Made by a program: the position numbers and the translations under genes | Part shown: one piece after another, positions 13,366-19,551 of the stretch | Layout of the letters: each line of letters starts with the position of its first letter | How positions within the stretch are numbered: the first letter of the stretch is position 1 | Notes under the pieces: model-generated | Database searches by the model: none | The model's input: only the letters and a program-made list of their open reading frames with translations | What the model was told of the DNA's origin: nothing | NCBI GenBank assembly: GCA_002368955.1 | Contig: DFDY01000174.1 | Coordinates: 1-19,551, forward strand | DNA: 19,551 nt | From: Bacteroidales bacterium UBA3816 | Lineage (GTDB): Bacteria > Bacteroidota > Bacteroidia > Bacteroidales > P3 | Reading direction: 5' to 3'

Positions 13366-14037
13366 CTATCGGTTTATGAATACTACCACTCTTTCGCCCT
13401 GCACCTCAAAGCTTTCCCCAATGGCCTCGTTCAGTGTGGCCTCCCACAGCCATTGGAAGCAGCGGTTTTCAATGGGGTACACCAGTCCTGTGGCACTCAC
13501 GGGTTCGTTGGGCTTGAGGGCGAAGAGGCTTATCTGCTGGCCTTTGTGCGAGGGGAACTTCCGCTGCCCGTTGACAGGATAGAAAGTGCCATAGTCGCCA
13601 GGCATGGCAAAGTCCATTTCGGGGTACATCTCGGCATAGTATGCTAGGAGGGAAATATTACCCACGGTGTGGTCTTCGCGTTTGCCAGTGGCCCCGAGGA
13701 TGTCCACATGCATTTTCTCCCCCTTCAAGTGGCGGGTCTTTTCGTCCACATAGCGTACAGCCTTGGTCAGGTCGTTGAACTCCTGCTCGGTAATGGTGTG
13801 GCGGTCAATTCCCAGCCCTTCGTGTTCGGCTTCTCGCAGCAGGGCGGGGGAGAGGGAGTCGCCGTCGCCTACCACCGAGACCTGTTGTTGCACGGGGCGG
13901 GGCATCTGCTGCCGCAGCCAGTGGAGATATTTTTCCAAAGCCCCGTCGCAGCACACCACCCAGTCGGCGTTGCTGAGCAGCCCCAGCACAGGGGGAAGTG
14001 TGGGAAAGGTGCCATTGGCTATAATTATGATATTCAT
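13366..14037 (-). CDS. thiN: Thiamine diphosphokinase
   Basis: A 223-residue thiamine pyrophosphokinase, which transfers pyrophosphate from ATP to thiamine to make the active cofactor, in the cytoplasm. Visible features: MNIIIIANGTFP, DWVVCCDGALEKYL, the VVGDGDSLSP loop with its metal-binding Asp residues, FNDLTKAVRYV, ILGATGKREDHTVGNISLL (thiamine-binding domain junction), and a C-terminal SATGLVYPIEN strand. Length is normal. It converges with vsr (27 nt gap, no terminator seen) and is divergent from the 14178 gene, with its own promoter at 14073-14103. No thiamine riboswitch is visible in the short leader. Confidence 0.92.
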   Translation of the reverse strand: MNIIIIANGTFPTLPPVLGLLSNADWVVCCDGALEKYLHWLRQQMPRPVQQQVSVVGDGDSLSPALLREAEHEGLGIDRHTITEQEFNDLTKAVRYVDEKTRHLKGEKMHVDILGATGKREDHTVGNISLLAYYAEMYPEMDFAMPGDYGTFYPVNGQRKFPSHKGQQISLFALKPNEPVSATGLVYPIENRCFQWLWEATLNEAIGESFEVQGERVVVFINR

Positions 14038-14072
14038 CTAGGTATAAAGCTGTTTCAATTATTTTAGCAGTA

Positions 14073-14103
14073 GCAAAGGTACAAAAAAAACTTCAATTTC
14101 AAA
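14073..14103 (-). promoter_or_regulatory. thiN: Promoter for thiN (minus strand)
   Basis: On the minus strand, TTTG (14100-14103), an 18-nt spacer and TACCTTTGC (14073-14081) form a -33/-7 pair about 36 nt before the thiN ATG. The -7 box is part of a 12-bp inverted repeat shared with the divergent promoter. Confidence 0.72.
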
Positions 14104-14112
14104 AAAATATTG

Positions 14113-14121
14113 TACCTTTGC
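14113..14121 (+). promoter_or_regulatory. -7 box for the 14178-16196 operon
   Basis: TACCTTTGC is the mirror image of the thiN -7 box: GCAAAGGTACAA (14073-14084) and TTGTACCTTTGC (14110-14121) are exact reverse complements. No clear -33 TTTG is present on the plus strand. The transcript leader would be about 50 nt. Confidence 0.7.
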
Positions 14122-14177
14122 ACAATCAAAAGTGACTTCGTCCGTTATTGTTATAAACTACAACGAAAAAGAAAAAA

Positions 14178-14675
14178 ATGAAAAGACTCGCTTTAGTTCT
14201 TGTTGCTTTCGTCATGGCCCAGTGTGCTATGGCCCAGCAGTTTTCTCTCCCGATTCTTCCCGAGAAGATGTGGCCTTCGGAGTATGCCAATTACGAGGCC
14301 GACGTGCTCAATTGCTGCGACTATCTGCTTGGCACCGACCCCTCTTTCAATGGACCAAAGCATGAGGAGTGCGCCTCTTTCCTCATCCGCTGGGTCACAG
14401 GCAGTCCTAAGATGTCGGTTGTGATTAGCGATAGACTGGTCGACTCCAAGAAGCCCGACCTGCTGATAGCCTACATTGCCGGTTGGACCCGCCATGCCCT
14501 CAAAAATCCCGATGATGGGGGGCTGCTTTGCGCCAATGTGGCTGTGGAGGATATGCTCAATTACTATTTTGCCCACAGGGATGTGATTGGCAAGTCTTGG
14601 CTCACCAACAAACTGCTCAAGAAGCAGCAGAGAGGACAGTTGGCCTCCTATATCACCAAGTCTTTGGCCCAATAA
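14178..14675 (+). CDS. Exported protein of unknown function (165 aa)
   Basis: The N-terminus MKRLALVLVAFVMAQCAMAQ is a cleavable signal peptide (AMA-Q), so the protein is periplasmic or secreted. The mature part is mostly helical by appearance, with PSEYANYEADVLNCCDYLLG, CASFLIRWVTGSP, and a C-terminal KKQQRGQLASYI. No family is recognised. It is the first gene of a three-gene unit (6 nt to the next) whose other members are lipoproteins. Confidence 0.8.
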   Translation: MKRLALVLVAFVMAQCAMAQQFSLPILPEKMWPSEYANYEADVLNCCDYLLGTDPSFNGPKHEECASFLIRWVTGSPKMSVVISDRLVDSKKPDLLIAYIAGWTRHALKNPDDGGLLCANVAVEDMLNYYFAHRDVIGKSWLTNKLLKKQQRGQLASYITKSLAQ

Positions 14676-14681
14676 CTATTG

Positions 14682-15467
14682 ATGCTGCGCCATTTAGCTG
14701 CCATATTTCTTTGTGCGATGCTCTTTTCCGCCTGTGCGGAAAGTGATAGACCGTTCCCCTATCGAGCCAATCTGCCCACTGATTTCAACCTCAATCAGGA
14801 GCCGGAGGTGTTGGGCCAAATGCTTGGACCAGTGGCTTCATTTACTTACGAGCTTTTCAGCGATCAGGACGACGGCCTCCTCATACAGCGGCTGGGCTGT
14901 TTCGATACTTTAGGGCATATCGGTGACTATTACCTTCGCGACCGCAGCAACACCATGCGCTATCATTTTGAATACGACTCCCTGGGTCGCCGAACGGAAG
15001 AGTTCTGCTACATTGACTCAGCAGGCAAGCCCTACGGCAGCCTGATAACCCCCTATGCACACACGACTTATAGCTATAGTCGTAATGGCCGCCGTTGTAA
15101 GGCCCAGATTAAAGGCCCTGATGGCCGAAAATATACGTTCCGTCTCCGTTTTAACGACCATGGCCAACTGACAAAGTATATCTTCCCCGACGGTTCGCGC
15201 TTTAGCTATGTGTATGATGCCAATGGCCTCTTGACCAAGTGGTTGAACCCGGATGCCTCGGTGGAGGAATATACAGCACCGGAACGTCCCCTACCGCTAA
15301 CCCTCGACAGTTTGGGACGAGTGTTGGAGGAAAAGGTGTCTGATTCCGACGGCCTTGTCATGGCCTATTATGTCTATGACGACCACAGCAACTGGGTGCG
15401 CCGCACTACCATTGGCGAGCGTGGCCCATCCAAACTTGAAGTAAGAACTTTTGAATATTATAATTAA
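14682..15467 (+). CDS. YD/RHS-like repeat lipoprotein
   Basis: A 261-residue lipoprotein (MLRHLAAIFLCAMLFSAC, Cys18). From about residue 95 it carries repeats of the YD type: FEYDSLGRRTEE (96-107), FNDHGQLTKY (157-166), YVYDANGLLTKW (176-187), DSLGRVLEE (209-217) and YDDHSNWVRRT (232-242). Such repeats form beta-sheet layers in RHS proteins; here they are few, so a small surface or periplasmic beta protein is expected, not a toxin cage. Start: ATG at 14682 was preferred over a TTG 3 nt earlier. It is 6 nt after the previous gene and 6 nt before the next. Function unknown. Confidence 0.82.
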   Translation: MLRHLAAIFLCAMLFSACAESDRPFPYRANLPTDFNLNQEPEVLGQMLGPVASFTYELFSDQDDGLLIQRLGCFDTLGHIGDYYLRDRSNTMRYHFEYDSLGRRTEEFCYIDSAGKPYGSLITPYAHTTYSYSRNGRRCKAQIKGPDGRKYTFRLRFNDHGQLTKYIFPDGSRFSYVYDANGLLTKWLNPDASVEEYTAPERPLPLTLDSLGRVLEEKVSDSDGLVMAYYVYDDHSNWVRRTTIGERGPSKLEVRTFEYYN

Positions 15468-15473
15468 CAGAAT

Positions 15474-16196
15474 ATGAAAAAGAAACTGATTTTACTCTCC
15501 ATTTGCTTTGCCATGCTAGGCGTGGCCTGCAACAGCTCCAAAGAGGAGGTTGCTTCTTTCGATTTCAACAACACCTGCTGGTTCGACGGCTATGAGTTTT
15601 TCGTCGGCGGCAGCGACACCGTAGCTACTAATGTGTTCAATTTCGCCGGCGGCACCCTTCATGAGGGGGGCTCTACTTTCTCGCTGCGGCAAGTGGCCTT
15701 AGACACATTTGTCATCCAGCCCACAACAGGCACGACATGGGTGGCCGTGGGTGTAGAGGGCGACACCGTGGTGCGCGAGCCTTTCGGCAATCTCTCCATG
15801 CTGGTCTGCCACCGTCCCAACGACCCCGAGTGTGACACCCTCTGGCAGTACGACCCGGGCAATCTGTCCCCGATGCAGGCCTACGAACAGTTGCTCCTTC
15901 AGAAACGTATCAACTCTATTACCGGCACCTATTACGATGCCAAGAAGAAACTGACCTATCAGTTCTTCGACACCTTCTTGGTTCGCACCAACGACAAAGG
16001 CGTGGCCGACACACAGTCTTTCCATTTCTTCTACTCTTTCGACATGCCCAGCCATATCCTGCAACTCTCCAACGCCGACCAGTTCTGGTATGAGCTCACC
16101 CCCAAGGGCATGGACCTCTACGACATCAAGTACTGGAAGCAAGAAGAGGATTTCACCCGCGAGTCCCTCATCGCCCAACTCGAACGGCAGCAATAA
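15474..16196 (+). CDS. Lipoprotein of unknown function (240 aa)
   Basis: The signal peptide MKKKLILLSICFAMLGVAC gives lipidation at Cys19. The mature protein is rich in beta-type strands and aromatic residues (FDFNNTCWFDGYEFFVGG, FVIQPTTGTTWVAVGVEGD, ITGTYYDAKKKLTYQFFD, QFWYELTPKGMDLYDI). No family is recognised; the layout with two similar-looking halves hints at a lipocalin-like or beta-barrel fold, which is a guess. Last gene of the unit, followed by a terminator. Confidence 0.8.
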   Translation: MKKKLILLSICFAMLGVACNSSKEEVASFDFNNTCWFDGYEFFVGGSDTVATNVFNFAGGTLHEGGSTFSLRQVALDTFVIQPTTGTTWVAVGVEGDTVVREPFGNLSMLVCHRPNDPECDTLWQYDPGNLSPMQAYEQLLLQKRINSITGTYYDAKKKLTYQFFDTFLVRTNDKGVADTQSFHFFYSFDMPSHILQLSNADQFWYELTPKGMDLYDIKYWKQEEDFTRESLIAQLERQQ

Positions 16197-16227
16197 TTTG
16201 CCTTCTCGATACTATCTATATCAAGAC

Positions 16228-16253
16228 AGCCACTGCCCGCAGCAGTGGCTTTT
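16228..16253 (+). terminator. Intrinsic terminator after the three-gene exported-protein unit
   Basis: AGCCACTGC (16228-16236) pairs perfectly with GCAGTGGCT (16242-16250) around a 5-nt loop and is followed by TTT. It lies 31 nt after the stop of the 15474 gene. On the minus strand it is followed by GTCTT, so it may weakly serve hsdR as well. Confidence 0.85.
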
Positions 16254-16354
16254 CTATTATAGGAGTTTTCCTAGCAGCCAATATCGGCCTGTTGTGGGTC
16301 AGAACTATCAGTTCGATGGTTAATTCTATTGGGCAGTCTGTCTCTGAGCCATGG

Positions 16355-19300
16355 TTAGTTAGCAGGATTGGTTTCGACCAGCTCGGCAGCTATCATTTCG
16401 GCCTGTTTCAGCACCGTGTCGGTGGCCAACTGCTCCATGTCGGGCGGATAGCCGAACTTACGCAGCAGCCGCTTGACGGCCACCTTCATCTTGGCCCGCA
16501 CGGTGGTTTTGATGGTCCAGTCGATGGTGGAGTTTTTGCGGATGGTCTCGGTGAGCACTACTGCCAGTTCGCGCAGTTTGTCTTTGCCCATTAGTTCGAG
16601 GGCGCTCTCGTTGTCGGCCACGGCAGTATAGAATGCATATTCGTAGGGCTCCAAGCCCATCTCTTGCGCTGCATTGTCACTCTCCACAATGTGCTTACTC
16701 AACTGGATAAGTTCGTCAATGACCTCGGCGGCCGAGATAATCTTGTTGTGGTAGCGCGTGATGGAGCCGTCGAGCATCTCCATCAGCGTGCGTCCTTCTA
16801 CAAGGTTGGTCTTCATTCGGCTCTGTATCTCGTCGTTGAGCAGTTTGCGCAGCACCTCAAGGGCTATGTTCTTGTGTTCCATGTCTTTTAAGCCAAGAAG
16901 GAACTCCTCGGAGAGGATGGAAATATCGGGTTTCTTGATGCCAGCGGCATCAAAGAGGTCTATCACCTGGTCCGACACTAAGGCTTGGTCTATCACCTGG
17001 CGGATGGTGGTCTCTATCTCCTCGTTGGTGTGGCCGCCGGGCTTGGCGTCGAACTTGCACAGGCGCGCCTTGACGGCTTGGAAGAAGGCTACTTCATCTT
17101 TCACATCTATCGCTGCCTCATTTGGCACCGCAAGGGCAAAGGCTTTGCCCAGTGCTGTCACTTCGTTGACGAAGCGTTTCTTGCCGTCTTCCACTCCCAG
17201 CACATAGTCTTCGGTCTTGAGTATCCACGATAGTTTACCCGACGTATCGGCCACGAAGTATTGCTTGTAGTCGAGTCCGTGTAGCATCTGCTGCACCACC
17301 TCTAGCTTCTCTTGCATCAGTGCCACGGCCTGTTCCTGCTGCTGGGTGGGGTTGCCCTTTCCGCCGGAGTCGGAGTAAAACGACAGCGCTTCGCGCAGGT
17401 CGGAGGCGATGCCGAGGTAGTCCACGACCAGGCCGCCGGGCTTGTCCTTATAGACGCGGTTCACGCGGGCAATGGCCTGCATCAGGTTGTGCCCTTGCAT
17501 CGGCTTGTCGATATAGAGGGTGTGCAGACAAGGCACGTCGAAGCCGGTGAGCCACATATCGCGCACGATGACCAGCTTCAGTTCGTCGTTGGGGTCTTTC
17601 ATACGGTCGGCCAGCATACGGCGTTCACTCTTGGTGGTGTGGTGCTTGGCTATGGTCGGTCCGTCGGAGGCTGCGGAGGTCATCACCACTTTCAAAGCCC
17701 CCTTGCGCAGGTCGTCGTTGTGCCATTCGGGGCGTAGCTTCACTATTTCGTCGTATAACTCTACAGCGATGCGGCGGCTCATGGCCACCACCATCGCCTT
17801 GCCTTCAAACACCTGCTGGCGTGCTTCGAAATGTTCTACTATATCGCGCGCTATGTTCTTCACCCTGTTGGGACTGCCGATAAGGGCTTCCAGCTGTGTC
17901 CATTTGGCTTTGGCCTTCTGCACCTCGTCCATCTCTTTCACATCGAGTTCTTTGTCCAGTTCCTCTACCAGCTTGCGTCCCTCGGTGCTCAGCTCCACCT
18001 TGGCCAGACGGCTCTCATAGTAGATGCGCACCGTAGCCCCATCCTCTACAGCTTGCGCTATGTCGTACACGTCGATATAGTTGCCGAAGACAGCAGGGGT
18101 ATTCTTGTCGCTCAGCTCAATAGGAGTGCCGGTAAAACCGATATAAGTGGCGTTGGGCAGCGCGTCGCGCAGGTACTTGGCGAAGCCATATTTGATTTCC
18201 GAGCCCACCACCTCGTCGGCTTCGTTGCGCACCTCGTGGGTCTTGGCACCGAAGCCATACTGTGTGCGGTGTGCCTCGTCGGCTATCACTACCACGTTGC
18301 GGCGGTCGGTCAGCAGGTCGTAGCGGTTGCCCTCCTCGGGCTGGAATTTCTGTATGGTGGTGAAGACCACACCTCCCGACTGCACCTGCAGCAGGTGTTT
18401 CAAGTGGTCGCGGCTGTCGGCTTGCACAGGTGTCTGTCTTAATAGTTGCTTGGAGGCCACGAAGGTCTCGAAGAGCTGGTCGTCGAGGTCGTTGCGGTCG
18501 GTGATGACCACCACCGTGGGGTTGTTCAGCCGCTGCACTATCTTGCCTGTGTAGAACACCATCGACAGCGACTTGCCACTGCCTTGCGTGTGCCACACCA
18601 CACCGGCGCGATGATCTCCGGTCTGTTGCTCCTTGACGGTCTTGAATCCGAAATTCTCAGGCGATTCAGCAGCCTTGGGCATAGTGCTGTTGATGCCTGT
18701 GGCGCGGAGGGTGGACTCCACAGCCTTGTTGACGGCATAGTACTGATGATAGGCGGCCACCTTCTTCACCGTGGTGATGGTTAGCTGGCCTGTGGCCTTG
18801 TCCTCGTGCTTGTCCTTCTCGAAGACGGTGAACGAGCGCACGAGGTCGAGCAATGTCTCCTTGTTCAGCATTCCGCGCATCAGCACCTCCAGCTCGCCCA
18901 CCAGATGCGAGGCTACGGTCTCGCCGTCCTCGCTTTTCCAGGCCGAATAGCGGCTCAACCCCGCCGACAGCGAGCCCGCACGGGCTTCCAGGCCGTCGGA
19001 GATAACGATTAGCTCATTGTATACAAACAGCGACGGTATCTGCGCTTTGTAGGTTTCTATCTGATTGTAGGCGGCGGTGATAGTGGCCTCCTCGTCGGTG
19101 GCATTCTTCAGCTCCATCACCACCAATGGCAGACCGTTGACAAACAGCACCACGTCGGGCCGCAGGTTGTGTCCGTTCTCCACTACGGTGAACTGGTTGA
19201 CCACCACGAAGTCGTTGTTCCACGGGTCGTCAAAGTCCACCAGCCACACCTTCTTGCCGCGTTCCTCGCCCTGTTCGTAGACCGACACCGTCACGCCCTG

Positions 19301-19551
19301 TGTCAGCAGTTCATGGAAACGCTCGTTGTCGGCCAACAGGTCGGTGGAACCAATGCGTAGCACCGTCTTGACGGCCTCGTCCTGCACGCTGGCGGGTAGC
19401 AACGGATTGATCCGCCGCACGGCAGCCTCCAACCGCTCACGCAGCACTACCTCGTCCAGCGACGACCGCAACGGTGTCTTGCCATCCGGCGCGATGTCAG
19501 GGCCGTAGAGGTACTCATAACCCCTTCCCTGCAGTATCTCGATGGTCATCT
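16355..19551 (-). CDS. hsdR: Type I restriction endonuclease subunit R, 5' end outside the window
   Basis: At least 1064 residues of HsdR, the motor and nuclease subunit of a type I restriction-modification complex (with HsdM and HsdS). Numbering from the Met at 19549: the PD-ExK nuclease RPDVVLFVNGLPLVVMELK (Asp132, Glu146, Lys148) with QIETY (163-167); Walker A HTQGSGKS (320-327); DEAH (424-427); SF2 motif GFTGTP (471-476); helicase motifs onward to about 720; and a helical C-terminal domain. The Met at 19549 is probably internal, because family members have a short helix before the EILQGRGYEY segment, so the true start should lie just beyond the edge. No frameshift is seen; the gene looks intact. 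hsdM and hsdS are expected upstream (to the right). Confidence 0.95.
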   Translation of the reverse strand, partial: MTIEILQGRGYEYLYGPDIAPDGKTPLRSSLDEVVLRERLEAAVRRINPLLPASVQDEAVKTVLRIGSTDLLADNERFHELLTQGVTVSVYEQGEERGKKVWLVDFDDPWNNDFVVVNQFTVVENGHNLRPDVVLFVNGLPLVVMELKNATDEEATITAAYNQIETYKAQIPSLFVYNELIVISDGLEARAGSLSAGLSRYSAWKSEDGETVASHLVGELEVLMRGMLNKETLLDLVRSFTVFEKDKHEDKATGQLTITTVKKVAAYHQYYAVNKAVESTLRATGINSTMPKAAESPENFGFKTVKEQQTGDHRAGVVWHTQGSGKSLSMVFYTGKIVQRLNNPTVVVITDRNDLDDQLFETFVASKQLLRQTPVQADSRDHLKHLLQVQSGGVVFTTIQKFQPEEGNRYDLLTDRRNVVVIADEAHRTQYGFGAKTHEVRNEADEVVGSEIKYGFAKYLRDALPNATYIGFTGTPIELSDKNTPAVFGNYIDVYDIAQAVEDGATVRIYYESRLAKVELSTEGRKLVEELDKELDVKEMDEVQKAKAKWTQLEALIGSPNRVKNIARDIVEHFEARQQVFEGKAMVVAMSRRIAVELYDEIVKLRPEWHNDDLRKGALKVVMTSAASDGPTIAKHHTTKSERRMLADRMKDPNDELKLVIVRDMWLTGFDVPCLHTLYIDKPMQGHNLMQAIARVNRVYKDKPGGLVVDYLGIASDLREALSFYSDSGGKGNPTQQQEQAVALMQEKLEVVQQMLHGLDYKQYFVADTSGKLSWILKTEDYVLGVEDGKKRFVNEVTALGKAFALAVPNEAAIDVKDEVAFFQAVKARLCKFDAKPGGHTNEEIETTIRQVIDQALVSDQVIDLFDAAGIKKPDISILSEEFLLGLKDMEHKNIALEVLRKLLNDEIQSRMKTNLVEGRTLMEMLDGSITRYHNKIISAAEVIDELIQLSKHIVESDNAAQEMGLEPYEYAFYTAVADNESALELMGKDKLRELAVVLTETIRKNSTIDWTIKTTVRAKMKVAVKRLLRKFGYPPDMEQLATDTVLKQAEMIAAELVETNPAN

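Noticed and set aside
14038..14177. TPP riboswitch before thiN
   Set aside because: The thiN leader is only about 30 nt and lacks any THI-box-like sequence.

Overview
The window looks like chromosome from a member of the Bacteroidales, probably Prevotellaceae-like. The evidence is the repeated TAnnTTTG(C) -7 promoter box (Bacteroidetes sigma factor), several Cys-lipobox lipoproteins, a fimbrillin-type surface lipoprotein, a GH97 glycosidase, and low-complexity intergenic strings of a kind I associate with this order. No rRNA, tRNA, transposase, integrase or CRISPR array is visible. The genus call is inference.

Layout. 1-404: intergenic, with a three-hairpin element, an A/T-rich dispersed repeat and a promoter. 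405-1013: exported flavin-reductase-like lipoprotein. 1035-4393 (minus): a sugar-transfer-associated ATP-grasp protein downstream of a GH97 glucosidase of the inverting (SusB) type. 4846-6105: peptidase U32-family protein. 6129-8466: one transcription unit with a long leader, a 69-residue small ORF, and a 537-residue fimbrillin-like lipoprotein whose C-terminus has the form of a diversity-generating retroelement (DGR) variable region. It is followed by two perfect 62-bp hairpin-forming repeats and an intrinsic terminator. 8617-10948: two tiny overlapping ORFs, a two-helix membrane protein, and a ThrE-type threonine/serine exporter. 10928-11116: repeats and a second three-hairpin element. 11158-13338: radA, a TSCPD-domain protein and a Vsr-like endonuclease. 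13366-14037 (minus): thiamine diphosphokinase. 14178-16196: three tightly packed genes for exported proteins or lipoproteins, ending in a terminator. 16355-19551 (minus): type I restriction subunit HsdR, running off the right edge.

Most interesting points. (1) The C-terminus of the 6666-8279 lipoprotein (codons at 8109-8276) has 32 of 48 codons ending in C, few adenines, and the motif CYWSSSP...RFVGFSVRPVR. This is expected for a DGR target whose template carries AAC codons. No reverse transcriptase or template repeat is in the window, so it would be a remote or orphan target. (2) Right after its stop codon lies an exact 62-bp tandem duplication in which each unit is a nested hairpin, where a DGR cruciform would sit. 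(3) Two intergenic elements (47-150 and 11020-11116) share a three-hairpin architecture and a short conserved core, but their stems differ in sequence while pairing is kept. This covariation points to a structured repeat family.

The remaining genes are mostly housekeeping or common accessory functions. The stretch from 11158 onward is rich in DNA transactions (radA, vsr, hsdR). The partners of the restriction system (hsdM, hsdS) and any Dcm-type methylase for vsr are not inside the window.
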